DNA of 60,683 bases from Hyphococcus sp. (GCA_021604585.1 BQJG01000010.1:1-60683), one strand, 5' to 3'. Counted from the first letter of the stretch, positions 50,575-59,173 are shown. Notes: generated by a model from the sequence alone, not told the origin. Made by a program: numbers and translations.

Positions 50575-51489
50575 CTAGCGGGGGAGAGACGCCATGCCCC
50601 TGGATGGAACCATTTGAATCGCACGCGAAGCCAATGGACCGTCTATATTCGCATTATTGATTGCCTTTCGTAGGCGTGCGGCAAAGGCTGTCTCGCGAAC
50701 ATGCGACGGAAACGAAGTGAAGCTGTCGGGCAATTCCGCTTTTTCAACCGCTTCGGAAAGCCAGAATACGGTAGCGTCATCCGCAGAGCGAATAGACGCA
50801 GCAGAAAACTGTTTGTAGAGCAGATCTTCGAGATCGTTTCGACTATAATTGAGCGCAATGGTGCTGACGCCGTCATCTGTGCCCGCAACCAGGACATCAC
50901 GAAAACGTCGTTCAATGATAGCGTACCAAACCGCAGCGCCGGCGCCGCTCGCCCGCCAGATCGCTGGAGTCATGCCGAGCCCGCGACGCGCCTTTTCGTA
51001 TACGCGGGAAACCGCACCAAATCCCGCTTCATAAATTGCTTCAGTCGTTGGCAATCCGAGGGTCAGATACTGCGAAAGCCGCTTCCAGCGCAGTTCGCTG
51101 GCGTATTCGTGCGGCGTAACGCCAAGTACATTTTTGAAGACGCGATGAAAATGAAATCGGCTCATGCCGACATTTTCGGCCAATGTCGCCGGCGGCGGAG
51201 GGCGCGAAGCACTGTGCATGCTCATGCAGGCCTTCCGCACAGCTTCTATATGCGGCGTCGAAGACGTCTCATCTTGAGGTCGACACCGTTTGCATGGCGT
51301 AAATCCCGCGGCCTCGGCGGCCGCGTTGTCCGCAAAATAGACAACGTTATTTTGCAAAGGCGTCGGCGTCGTGCAGGATGGGCGGCAATAAATTCCGGTG
51401 GTCGTCACGCCATAGCGCAAGGACGCATCAAATGCGGCATCACGGGAAGCCACCGCCTGCCAACGCCGATCCTCAGCCGCCACCAACAT
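50575..51489 (-). CDS. Ada-like regulator lacking the O6-methyltransferase active site
   Basis: The 304 aa protein has the Ada N-terminal zinc domain with C35, C39, C66 and C69 (CRPSC, CKRC), the methyl-phosphotriester acceptor site. A two-helix AraC-type domain follows (LAENVGMSRFHFHRVFKNVLGVTP, LGLPTTEAIYEAGFGAVSRVYEKAR). The C-terminal part begins like an O6-methylguanine transferase (FPSHVRETAFAARLRKAI) but stops at MASLPR without the PCHR active site. It is either a C-terminally shortened Ada or a nonsense or frameshift product. A terminator follows directly. Confidence 0.8.
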   Translation of the reverse strand: MLVAAEDRRWQAVASRDAAFDASLRYGVTTTGIYCRPSCTTPTPLQNNVVYFADNAAAEAAGFTPCKRCRPQDETSSTPHIEAVRKACMSMHSASRPPPPATLAENVGMSRFHFHRVFKNVLGVTPHEYASELRWKRLSQYLTLGLPTTEAIYEAGFGAVSRVYEKARRGLGMTPAIWRASGAGAAVWYAIIERRFRDVLVAGTDDGVSTIALNYSRNDLEDLLYKQFSAASIRSADDATVFWLSEAVEKAELPDSFTSFPSHVRETAFAARLRKAINNANIDGPLASRAIQMVPSRGMASLPR

Positions 51490-51635
51490 TTTATTGCTCC
51501 TATCAGTGTTCCACCGCTCATATTGGTATGTCGATGATCGTTTTCTATCCGGGGGTTAAAATGTCCTTCGCCCTGTGCGGCAGGAACCGTCTCGCACCCG
51601 GATGGTGCGAGGCTAGTTCCGAGGCTCCAGCGAGC

Positions 51636-51872
51636 CTATTTTAGATCGGCGAGGTTCGCGCCGAAATTGATGTGGTAGGGCTTTCCGGCGATGACGAAAG
51701 CCGGGACGGTTTTGACGCCGGCGGCTTTGGCTTCAGCGCGCCGCGCTGGCTTTTCGCCCAAGTGGACGCGTTCGACCTCAAATTTGTTTTTGTCCAAATT
51801 ATTAGCGAACTGGCGCTCCGCGTCAGCGCAGACGTCGCAGCCGACGTGATAAAAGTAAGTTTTTTCAGCCAT
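51636..51872 (-). CDS. Small thioredoxin-fold protein with CDVC (copy 2)
   Basis: The 78 aa protein MAEKTYFYHVGCDVC... is a paralogue of the 34183-34419 gene, with C12/C15 and a C terminus VPAFVIAGKPYHINFGANLADL. It is a probable cytoplasmic disulfide reductase. Here it stands alone, without the MarR palindrome, so it is likely regulated differently. ATG 51872 has AAGGAG upstream. Confidence 0.75.
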   Translation of the reverse strand: MAEKTYFYHVGCDVCADAERQFANNLDKNKFEVERVHLGEKPARRAEAKAAGVKTVPAFVIAGKPYHINFGANLADLK

Positions 51873-52372
51873 CTTTAGCTCCTTCAAGTGCTACGCAACA
51901 TATATTGGGACGCCAACAAACGGTTTCTATCCGATTGTTGCTTTGTTACTTTCGTCGAGGTTGGAGGGGCGTTTGGCGGTTGGCGCGGCGAAGCTCCGCG
52001 AGCCGGTGTTTTCGAGCGTAATCGGGATTTTAGTCACACCGTCTATTTTGGATGTCGAGGCGAAACTGAACCAGGCGGCAAATCTCGCCTATTGACTTTC
52101 CTCAATTCGAATCCAATCTTAAGTCCAACATGATCACGACCGCCATATTCCCGCGCCGCGTACTTCACGCAGGCCTTATTATCGCAGGCTCATAGCCCCG
52201 CGCTCTCCGGCCTTTATTTGACGGGGGCTCGGGGAAATTAATCAGAAAACGCAGTTCTGAACGCACTGATAATGTCGGTGTGAATTATCTTGATCTTCGA
52301 TTTGCAAACACAACAACGTTGACTTGGTCAGCGCCCGCCAACGCATCGGCTTATTCGAGTATGGAGAAGAAA
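51873..52372. other. Long intergenic region
   Basis: This 500-bp stretch holds only short frames without plausible codon use or homology (including one at 51888-52133). It must contain the promoters of the small thioredoxin-fold gene and of rnk. I see no strong palindrome. Confidence 0.4.
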
Positions 52373-52786
52373 ATGGATCAGTTCGCCACGGAAACATTCA
52401 AAAAGCCCGTGATCTATATTACGGACGCTGATTATGACGCTCTTTCTCGTTTGTCTCACGCCGGCGGCAACGCTTCTGCAAGCGCAGCCCTATTGGCGGA
52501 CGAATTGGATCGAGCCATTAAAGTCCGCTCCGACCATGACGAAAAATTCGTCAAACTTGGCTCTCACGTTGAGTTCCAGGACGTATCGGCTGGTAAAACC
52601 AACAAAGTTCAACTCGTATTGCCAAAAGATGCGGACATCAACGCAGGTCGCATTTCAGTGCTGACGCCGGTCGGCGCGTCGCTGATCGGATTGACGACAA
52701 ACGCCCGCTTTCGATGGGTTGGCGCCGATGGCCGCGTACGGGAGCTGGAAATTCTCCGAGTTCAAGATCCAAAAATAGAGGCCTGA
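52373..52786 (+). CDS. rnk: Nucleoside diphosphate kinase regulator-like (Rnk/GreA C-domain)
   Basis: The 137 aa protein has a short N-terminal coiled coil (DADYDALSRLSHAGG...) and a GreA/GreB C-terminal FKBP-like domain (VKLGSHVEFQDVSAGKTNKVQLVLPKDADI, RISVLTPVGASLIGL). Rnk-type proteins bind RNA polymerase and affect nucleotide metabolism. The start is ATG 52373 after GGAGAAG; earlier starts give no homology. It is 1 bp from the next gene. Confidence 0.85.
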   Translation: MDQFATETFKKPVIYITDADYDALSRLSHAGGNASASAALLADELDRAIKVRSDHDEKFVKLGSHVEFQDVSAGKTNKVQLVLPKDADINAGRISVLTPVGASLIGLTTNARFRWVGADGRVRELEILRVQDPKIEA

Positions 52787-52787
52787 G

Positions 52788-53432
52788 ATGGCGCTGATTA
52801 ATGACAGTCCATGCGCCGCAGTCGCCGCAGTGCTCGCCACTGCGCGTTGGGAGGCGCATGACCTTTTGGCGAGGCGTCCGCCTGAATCAGCAAATGAACT
52901 TCTCATCGCTCATGCTGCGGAACTGGCGTTGTCGCCTGACGCACGTGATCAATTATTGAGCGTGGCTTTATCCGAAGCTGCAATTTCGGCGGCTACTGGT
53001 AGAGCTGTCTTGCCGAATCCGCCATCGGTCTTTGTGGATTACGACAGCAAATCGGAAACAGCGCGACATGGAATCCGCAGTAAAGTTCTCTATTATGCAA
53101 CCGATCAATGGCAAGCAGGCCTAGACGGCGCGGCGATATTCACGCGTTCATTGTCAATGGACGCAAAACCAGTGCTTGGTTTTACTCATTCAACAAACTT
53201 GACCGAGGCAGCGGTAAAATTGCAGCGATACCTTTGGGATCACCCGAAAATTCCCGCAGAAACGCACCTTCGCCTTGTCATGTTTTTATCATTGCCGATG
53301 CTGGAAACACGACTTCTCTATCATCGTAACATAAACAAATCTGAACATCATACCAACCGCTGGAGAAAACTGATGGCACTGTTGCGAAAAAAAACTTTGT
53401 CTGGAAACGCGACAGCTGGATTGAGGTCCTGA
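52788..53432 (+). CDS. Uncharacterised 214 aa protein coupled to rnk
   Basis: I do not recognise a family. The protein is helix-rich, starting AAVAAVLATARWEAHDLLARRPPES, with a long C-terminal amphipathic part (FTHSTNLTEAAVKLQRYLWDHPK) ending basic (RWRKLMALLRKK). There are no membrane helices or clear active-site motifs. It follows rnk at 1 bp and precedes the complex I-like gene by 32 bp, so it is in the same stress transcript. Confidence 0.55.
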   Translation: MALINDSPCAAVAAVLATARWEAHDLLARRPPESANELLIAHAAELALSPDARDQLLSVALSEAAISAATGRAVLPNPPSVFVDYDSKSETARHGIRSKVLYYATDQWQAGLDGAAIFTRSLSMDAKPVLGFTHSTNLTEAAVKLQRYLWDHPKIPAETHLRLVMFLSLPMLETRLLYHRNINKSEHHTNRWRKLMALLRKKTLSGNATAGLRS

Positions 53433-53464
53433 ATCGGCCCTCCGCCTTGTAAAGGAAATCAACG

Positions 53465-53884
53465 ATGAACATTCACCGACATGACGACTTTGCCGGAATT
53501 CCACTCTCGGATGCAAAGGAATATGCTCGCCGCGAGTCATCGGCGGACCGCGGCTGCGCGCCTGCGCACGACGGCCCTCTCGCGATAATCCGTCAACGTT
53601 CGCGTACGCCCGGTCGCGCAGGACTGCGCGCGTTATCACAGTGGTACATCGAATTTGAGCCGTGGGCGCCGCGTAAAATAGAACCATTGATGGGTTGGAC
53701 CAGCTCGCGAGATCCGTACAGCGATATTCGTCTCGATTTCCCAAACCTGAAAAGCGCTGTTTCATTCGCGGAATCCAGAGGGTGGCGTTACAGCATTATC
53801 GACCGCCCAGCAAAACTTCAGCGCCGCAACTATCAAACAGAGTTGGCGCGGCAGCGAACATTGCGTCGGCCTGTTGGCGCATAG
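53465..53884 (+). CDS. NDUFS4-like protein (ETC complex I subunit conserved region)
   Basis: The 139 aa protein matches the NDUFS4 accessory subunit family: WYIEFEPWAPRKIEPLMGWTSSRDPYSDIRLDF, then SAVSFAESRGWRY. In alphaproteobacteria NDUFS4 stabilises the NADH dehydrogenase arm of complex I, and it is a marker of that class. The first 45 residues are an unmatched basic extension. It stands among stress genes, far from any nuo gene in this window. A single copy may serve the complex, or it may be a stress-specific paralogue. Confidence 0.8.
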   Translation: MNIHRHDDFAGIPLSDAKEYARRESSADRGCAPAHDGPLAIIRQRSRTPGRAGLRALSQWYIEFEPWAPRKIEPLMGWTSSRDPYSDIRLDFPNLKSAVSFAESRGWRYSIIDRPAKLQRRNYQTELARQRTLRRPVGA

Positions 53885-53948
53885 GCGCGGGGCCGCGCTC
53901 TATTCGGCCCTGGGTTATGGGCGATCGGCAAATTGGCCGGAGCATAGT

Positions 53949-54186
53949 TTAGGCTGCAGGGGACTCAACGAACCATAACGATTTATCGATCCCGCGTGAA
54001 ATCTCCGGTAAGAGGTCGGATGTGTCCTGATCGCCGAAAGAACCAGATTTCGTTACTGGCTTCTCGAGCGCTTTTCCCGAATGCCCCCAAGGTGGCTGAC
54101 ACTGCCTCGATGTGATCCCCTTGTTTTGACGCTTCCAAGATCGAAAACTGCAGATTCGCACGGTTTATTCTGAAGTACTGACACAT
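53949..54186 (-). pseudogene. Relic of a Dps-type ferritin gene with a frameshift
   Basis: In the minus direction one frame reads HIEAVSATLGAFGKSAREASNEI and a second continues GDQDTSDLLPEISRGIDKSLW to a stop near 53949. Joined, they match the C-terminal part of Dps (adenine-binding-free DNA-protecting ferritins), which ends TadL..EisRgiDK.LWFvEAHL. A one-base shift lies near the WFF/GDQ junction (about 54045). The N-terminal half is not recognisable. Confidence 0.5.
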
Positions 54187-54506
54187 CGGTCTGAGCAGTT
54201 TCGTCGCAGGGGTGATCCTGTAGTTGAAAGAAGCTGAATAAGGCCCATATCTCAGGCATGGTTATGATTTCTCGTCATATCAAATTTGGGCGGTTTGCAG
54301 GAACGCTGCTGAACCGCTCGTAACCCCATGCAGCGCAGGCTTTAGCAGCCAAGCGGACTCATGGGGTTCTTTCCAATATTTCAGTGAAATGTGAAATCAA
54401 GGCCGCAGATCCCGCGCGTTTGGATTTCAATATCTAAACAGTTTCCGACCTACCCGAACTCGCCGGCTGGCGCCGATGCGGTTTGAAATAGCAACTGGAG
54501 GATAAA
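54187..54506. other. Gene-free stretch with a long-range inverted repeat
   Basis: AACCCCATG (54322-54330) and CATGGGGTT (54360-54368) are perfectly complementary around a 29-nt spacer. No gene is visible; it may be a structured 5' leader or terminator. The rest could be eroded sequence belonging to the dps relic. Confidence 0.35.
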
Positions 54507-54806
54507 GTGGCTCGTTACGCTAAACCGCAAACTCAAGATACGGCGGCTTACAAACGCCAGACATGCGATAAGCGCGTTAAATTGTCCGAGAGTATAGCGG
54601 CTGGGATCAGGCGTTGGCCTAAGGGAAAAGCCGAAAAGCCAGTTGAGAATTTCGCAGCCCGACTTCTTGCGGACCTTGGCCTGCCGCCCGACGAAATTCT
54701 GCAACTGGTCGATGGTCCGTATCTAATCAGTCGGTCTGCTTCCGAGGCGTTACTGAAGCCCGTTTGTCAGGTGGGCGCAGAATCCGAGTTTCAAAAAGCA
54801 GCGTAG
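54507..54806 (+). CDS. Small basic uncharacterised protein
   Basis: The 99 aa protein starts with GTG 54507 after an excellent TGGAGGA. It begins basic (ARYAKPQTQDTAAYKRQTCDKRVKL) and has a helical middle (FAARLLADLGLPPDEILQLV). No family is recognised. The good ribosome binding site and codon pattern support a real gene. Confidence 0.5.
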   Translation: MARYAKPQTQDTAAYKRQTCDKRVKLSESIAAGIRRWPKGKAEKPVENFAARLLADLGLPPDEILQLVDGPYLISRSASEALLKPVCQVGAESEFQKAA

Positions 54807-54877
54807 GTGACAGCTGACTCTCAGCTGCACGCGCAAAGCAGGCCCTGCCCGACTTAAAATTAATAGGAGTTCTGTCC

Positions 54878-55237
54878 ATGAATATAACGATGAACGTTGA
54901 CGAATTGACTCCGCTTGGAGTTGAGCAAGAGACTCATCAGAAGCGTAATAATGCGGCAAAGAACGCGAGTGCCGCTTGTATTGCGCGCTGGGAAGACGAG
55001 GGCGGCAGTCTTGCCGCCGGACCTGGTCGGCGCCAGACAATGGATTCGACATTCAGAAAAAGAGAACGCCGAAAGCGCGAGCCTTCGACATCTCAGTTGC
55101 TAATGAGCTATGCGTCAAAATTTTGGGAATCTGCAACTTATCAATTGATTGCTTCGGAATATCACAAGACGCGGAAAGGCGCAGACTGTTTTGACTGGCA
55201 CGGAAGCCGCGCGCAAGCAAGAGAATCACGCTGCTAA
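54878..55237 (+). CDS. Small uncharacterised protein upstream of the universal stress gene
   Basis: The 119 aa frame starts at ATG 54878 behind AGGAG. It is rich in charged residues (RKRERRKREPSTS) and shows no family. It ends 13 bp before the universal stress gene. The codon pattern is less convincing than its neighbours, so it may be an eroded gene. Confidence 0.4.
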   Translation: MNITMNVDELTPLGVEQETHQKRNNAAKNASAACIARWEDEGGSLAAGPGRRQTMDSTFRKRERRKREPSTSQLLMSYASKFWESATYQLIASEYHKTRKGADCFDWHGSRAQARESRC

Positions 55238-55250
55238 GGAAGGCGGAGAC

Positions 55251-56141
55251 ATGACACACTTCAATAATATTCTCGCGGCGGTCGGCGAGTTTCCTCAAGA
55301 TGACGATGTTTTGGTGCGAGCAGCGGAAATTGCGTTGACGCATGATGCTTCGTTGTCAGTTCTCCATGTGATTGAGTTCCCTGAAGACTTGGAATTAGCG
55401 CAATCCAATGTCGTTCGGCTCCAGCAAGAAGTGCGGCGTGAGGCCCGAAAATCAATCAATGCCGCTATTGAAAGAGCAGCGCCTGGCATCAAAAAAGCGG
55501 ATATTCATGTCGAGTTCGGATCGTCTGCGGCGGAGTTGGCTAAACATTGTGAAAATTTCGCACCGGATCTAATCGTCGTTCGAGCGCACCAGCGTGAATC
55601 AATTCTAACCAAGCTTATTGGCTCAACGACTGATCGGGTCGTTCGGGGCGCATCCGCTCCAGTGCTCGTCGTCAAACGTCCCGTCAAAGAACCTTATCAA
55701 CGCGCGCTCCTCGCGACTGACGGCCGGGAAGGGGGCGCCGAAGCGCTAAATTATCTGGCTAACCTCTTGCCAGACATCGCGCTAAGTTTGGTGCAGGTTG
55801 TAACAATTTTACCGGCGCTCAAACAGTCGTTGATAAACACCGGTATTGGACAGCCGGCTATTGACGCCCATCGCGCGACGCTAATCGGCAATGCGAAAGT
55901 AAATCTGAATACGCTTGCCAATAGTATAAGTGACCGTGTTGTGACGACGCGAGTTGCGGCGGGCGGCGCCGGAACGGTCCTGACAAATGCTACTCGCAGT
56001 CCAAAAACTGATCTGGTCGTCGTCGGGCCGGGTCGCGCTAGTTTGCTACGCCGCGCGTTGATCGGCAGCGTCACGCAGAAAGTAATCAGGGATGCGGCCT
56101 GTGATGTACTCGTCTGGCGCCCATGGAAAGGAGAAGAATAA
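55251..56141 (+). CDS. Universal stress protein with two UspA domains
   Basis: The 296 aa protein has two Usp folds: residues 1-145 (FNNILAAVGEFPQDDDVLVRAAEIAL ... IGSTTDRVVRGASAPVLVVK) and 150-296 (RALLATDGREGGAEALNYLA ... IGSVTQKVIRDAACDVLVW). GSTTDRVVRGASAPVLV and GSVTQKVIRDAACDVLV are the ATP-loop type. Tandem Usp proteins are often induced by low oxygen or stasis. ATG 55251 has AAGGCGGAG upstream. It is probably cytoplasmic. Confidence 0.88.
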   Translation: MTHFNNILAAVGEFPQDDDVLVRAAEIALTHDASLSVLHVIEFPEDLELAQSNVVRLQQEVRREARKSINAAIERAAPGIKKADIHVEFGSSAAELAKHCENFAPDLIVVRAHQRESILTKLIGSTTDRVVRGASAPVLVVKRPVKEPYQRALLATDGREGGAEALNYLANLLPDIALSLVQVVTILPALKQSLINTGIGQPAIDAHRATLIGNAKVNLNTLANSISDRVVTTRVAAGGAGTVLTNATRSPKTDLVVVGPGRASLLRRALIGSVTQKVIRDAACDVLVWRPWKGEE

Positions 56142-56289
56142 AGTGGTTGTCACAGTATCATCGTGCTGGGGGCAAAAACTACGCGCGAAAGCCTTAAGTT
56201 CATAGCGGACTGTCCGTCGTCAAATACCCAATCGCTGATTCATATTAAAGAAGAACCCAACAGCTGAATCACAGTCGCCTAGGTTGAAT

Positions 56290-57963
56290 TTAATTATAGT
56301 TCGTTTGTCGCGCTTGCGGGACAGGCCGGAAGCTGTCCGCCCGCGCTGCAGCCCAGTAGCGGGAGTATGGCGTCGTTTCCGGCGCTTCCAAAAGAACGCC
56401 GGTTTTTAAGAAAGGATAGATGCCGTCTATGGAACTCGATTTAACAGCGTTCAAGCGCTCATAAAGATGATGCGGGCGAATTTGCCAGGGGTTTTCCAGA
56501 CCCATTGATACGACGATATCGCGCAACGCTGCAGCGGTCGCTTTCTGGAACCGGTATACACGTTCCGCCTTGTCGGCGATTACCAGACCGCGCTGGCGAG
56601 CCGGGTCTTGCGTTGCGATTCCGGTTGGGCATTTGCCGGTATGGCAATTAAGCGACTGCACGCACCCCAACGCAAACATAAAACCGCGCGCGGCGTTTGA
56701 CCAATCGGCGCCCAGCGCCGCATTCATGGCTAAATTGGCGCCGCTGATGACTTTGCCGGCCGCGCCTATTTTGATATCGCTGCGCAAGCCGGATCCGATC
56801 AATGCATTGTTTACAAGAATGAGGCCTTCCCGCAGCGGCATCCCGATCCGATCAGAAAGCTCCACAGGCGCTGCGCCGGTGCCGCCTTCTCCGCCATCGA
56901 CGACGATAAAGTCCAGCTTGATTTCTGATTGCAGCATGGCTTTCATCAACGCAAAAATTTCGTGCGGCTGGCCGACGCATAATTTGATGCCCACGGGTTT
57001 GCCGCCCGACAATGACCGCAGCTTTTCTGCAAAATCCAACAACTCCAACGGAGTGGAAAATGCTGTATGCGCCGCTGGGGAAATGCAATCCTTCCCGACC
57101 GGCACGCCCCGCGTCCTGGCGATTTCCTCACTAACTTTTGCGCCGGGAAGAACGCCGCCATGTCCAGGTTTGGCGCCCTGACTGAGTTTGATCTCGATCA
57201 TTTTTATCTGTTCGTTTGCCGCCGTCTCGGTGAATTTTTCCGGGTCGAATTCGCCGTCGTTGGTACGGCAACCAAAATAGCCGCTGCCAATTTCCCAAAC
57301 AATGTCGCCGCCATGCCGTGCATGATAGATGCTGAATCCACCTTCTCCAGTGTCGTGATAGAAGCCGCCCTTTTTCGCGCCGAGATTTAACGCCTCGATG
57401 GCTTTCGCGCCGAGAGAGCCGAAACTCATTGCGGAGATATTCAATATTGCCGCTGAATAGGGCATACCGCATTGCGGTCCGCCTATTTTAACTTGGAATT
57501 GCTGGGGGGCGCATTCGTTGGGCATGATAGAGTGGCCGAGCCAGTCATATTCTTCCGAATATACATTCAGTTCCGTTCCAAACGGATGCGAAGAAATGTC
57601 ATCTTTAGCGCGCGCATAAACGAGACCGCGATCATTGTGATTGAAAGGCCTGCCATCGAGATCGCTTTCCACGATATAGGATCGCAAATAAGGTCGCAGA
57701 TCTTCGAAAATCCATCTAATATGGGCAAGCAACGGATAGTTGCGACGCAGCGTATGCTTAGTTTGAAAAAAGTCCCACAACGCAATGCATAATAAAGCAA
57801 CCACTGGCGTGAGCAGCCAGACTACCCAGGTATGTTTCGGAACCAACAGGCCTAGCGAAATTGCCGTTATGAGAAGCAATATGGGAGCGGAAATTCGTAT
57901 CAATGGTTTTGTCCTTCCAACTTCGTCGCTCGCTTTTTGAGGATGGCGGCTCTTCAGAACCAA
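56290..57963 (-). CDS. FMN-binding glutamate synthase-family protein
   Basis: The 557 aa protein has two N-terminal membrane helices (about 25-65), then a glutamate synthase central/FMN barrel: MPYSAAILNISAMSFGSLG, KGGFYHDTGEGGFS, EIKLSQGAKPGHGG, FIVVDGGEGGTGAAP. Near the C terminus CVQSLNCHTGKCPTG is the iron-sulfur motif of GltB-type enzymes. It lacks the amidotransferase domain, so it uses ammonia or another substrate. Its role is unknown; similar proteins are common in proteobacteria. The start is TTG 57963. Confidence 0.85.
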   Translation of the reverse strand: MVLKSRHPQKASDEVGRTKPLIRISAPILLLITAISLGLLVPKHTWVVWLLTPVVALLCIALWDFFQTKHTLRRNYPLLAHIRWIFEDLRPYLRSYIVESDLDGRPFNHNDRGLVYARAKDDISSHPFGTELNVYSEEYDWLGHSIMPNECAPQQFQVKIGGPQCGMPYSAAILNISAMSFGSLGAKAIEALNLGAKKGGFYHDTGEGGFSIYHARHGGDIVWEIGSGYFGCRTNDGEFDPEKFTETAANEQIKMIEIKLSQGAKPGHGGVLPGAKVSEEIARTRGVPVGKDCISPAAHTAFSTPLELLDFAEKLRSLSGGKPVGIKLCVGQPHEIFALMKAMLQSEIKLDFIVVDGGEGGTGAAPVELSDRIGMPLREGLILVNNALIGSGLRSDIKIGAAGKVISGANLAMNAALGADWSNAARGFMFALGCVQSLNCHTGKCPTGIATQDPARQRGLVIADKAERVYRFQKATAAALRDIVVSMGLENPWQIRPHHLYERLNAVKSSSIDGIYPFLKTGVLLEAPETTPYSRYWAAARADSFRPVPQARQTNYN

Positions 57964-58115
57964 TCTGTATCATCATTTTAGCCTACATCCATTTTCGCCA
58001 CTGACTAAATTGAGTCAACGCAAAGACTTTATTGTCATTAAACTGGGCGGGAGCCGTAGAGAAGCACGAAAGAGAGGCATCCGGATTTTCGTATGGCCGT
58101 CAGTTGAAAGGGGTG

Positions 58116-58133
58116 TTTTCTCTCAGGAGAAAA
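58116..58133 (-). terminator. Hairpin at the merR stop
   Basis: TTTTCTC (58116-58122) pairs with GAGAAAA (58127-58133) around a 4-nt loop that contains the merR stop codon. It may terminate or stabilise the transcript. Confidence 0.35.
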
Positions 58134-58521
58134 GCGTCTCGATGATCGCACAGTCGGGCGTTTTGTAGCGTTTGCACCCGTTTGCGACCGTCGATAGTGT
58201 TTTTTCGAGCTTTTTCAAATCCGATATCTTTGTCCGAATCAAATCGACATGCGCGGAGGTGATGTCGAATACCTCCGCGCAGGTGGGTTTTCGGTCCTCA
58301 AGCCCGAGCAAAGTGCGGATATCATCGAGAGAAAACCCAAGCTCGCGGCCGCGCCGGATGAAGCGCAGCCGGTCGGCGAGAGCGCCGTTATACATGCGGC
58401 GCCCGCTTTCTGTCCGCGGCGGCGCCGGCATCAGTCCGATTTTTTCATAATAGCGGATGGTTTCGATCTTCACGCCGGTTTGATCGCTTAGTTTCCCAAT
58501 CGTCAGCTCATATCCATCCAT
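58123..58521 (-). CDS. merR: MerR-family metal-responsive regulator (Hg-like)
   Basis: The 132 aa protein has the MerR winged helix (LTIGKLSDQTGVKIETIRYYEKIGLMP) and cysteines C81, C116 and C124. C81 and C116 match C82 and C117 of mercury MerR; the third is one residue closer than C126. The metal is therefore probably Hg but not certain. The ATG 58521 gives the family start; the longer frame overlaps merT. It is divergent from merT across a 43-bp spacer with a MerR promoter. Confidence 0.85.
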   Translation of the reverse strand: MDGYELTIGKLSDQTGVKIETIRYYEKIGLMPAPPRTESGRRMYNGALADRLRFIRRGRELGFSLDDIRTLLGLEDRKPTCAEVFDITSAHVDLIRTKISDLKKLEKTLSTVANGCKRYKTPDCAIIETLFS

Positions 58522-58526
58522 CGGCC

Positions 58527-58557
58527 TTGATCCTGTAGTCGCTACAGATACTAGGAT
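58527..58557 (+). promoter_or_regulatory. MerR-type promoter with a 19-bp spacer
   Basis: The -35 TTGATC (58527-58532), 19-bp spacer and -10 TAGGAT (58552-58557) fit MerR-controlled promoters, whose long spacers MerR untwists. A perfect dyad CTGTAG-TCG-CTACAG (58533-58547) fills the spacer. Confidence 0.8.
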
Positions 58558-58564
58558 GACCCTC

Positions 58565-58927
58565 ATGTCGAGTGAAGGCAAAACTTCCAAACGCCCGAAA
58601 AAGGGCGGCGTCATGGCCGGCGGAAGCATCTTGTCAGGGTTCGCGGCCTTTGTCGGCGCGTCCTGCTGTGTGCTGCCGCTTATTCTGGTCAATCTCGGCG
58701 TCAGTACGGTTCTTGTCGGCAAGCTCGCTTTCTTCGCGCGGGCTCAACACTATTTCATGGGCGCGGCGGTTGTTCTTCTTGGCGCCGCAATCATCGCCGC
58801 CTTCTGGAACTGGCGGCGACCAAGCAAGCGAGTCGCGATCACCCTTGTCCTTGCTGCTCTGCTCGTAGTTGTCGCCTACGCCATGCCTTTCTATGAACCT
58901 CAATTGCTTCGTTGGATGAGCCAATGA
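58565..58927 (+). CDS. merT: MerT-like mercuric transport protein
   Basis: The 120 aa protein has three membrane helices and the vicinal cysteines of MerT in FVGASCCVLPLILVNLGV. The N-terminal part is a basic extension. MerT imports Hg(II) for reduction by MerA, which is not in the window. ATG 58565 lies 8 bp after the -10 element, so the transcript may be leaderless; ATG 58613 with AAAGGG upstream is the alternative. Its stop overlaps the next gene by 4 bp. Confidence 0.85.
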   Translation: MSSEGKTSKRPKKGGVMAGGSILSGFAAFVGASCCVLPLILVNLGVSTVLVGKLAFFARAQHYFMGAAVVLLGAAIIAAFWNWRRPSKRVAITLVLAALLVVVAYAMPFYEPQLLRWMSQ

Positions 58928-59136
58928 GCACGTTCATCGAACAATCCACAATCACCTGTCCTGAATGCGGTCATCAGTCGACGGATCGGATGCCGACCGA
59001 TAGCTGCCAATGGCTTTATGACTGCAAAGGCTGCGGCGCCGTTTTGAAGCCAAAAGCCGGCGATTGCTGTGTCTATTGCTCCTATGGCGATGTGAAGTGC
59101 CCGCCGGTTCAGGCTGGCGATGATTGTTGCGGCTGA
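58924..59136 (+). CDS. GDCCVxC-domain protein
   Basis: The 70 aa protein contains GDCCVYCSYGDVKCPP and twelve or so cysteines in all (CPEC, CKGC, CC, CPP). The GDCCVxC family is a small mercury/metal-associated group. It overlaps merT by 4 bp and is the last gene of the metal operon. It may sequester or transfer metal to MerT. Confidence 0.85.
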   Translation: MSTFIEQSTITCPECGHQSTDRMPTDSCQWLYDCKGCGAVLKPKAGDCCVYCSYGDVKCPPVQAGDDCCG

Positions 59137-59173
59137 TTTGGCTCAACAACACATGTCATTCAGTAACGTATCG

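Noticed and set aside
51888..52133. A plus frame of 81 aa in the long intergenic region
   Set aside because: There is no ribosome binding site, the composition is unlike its neighbours, and no family is recognised.
58556..58558. ATG 58556 as the merT start
   Set aside because: It overlaps the -10 element of the MerR-type promoter, so it would not be in the transcript.
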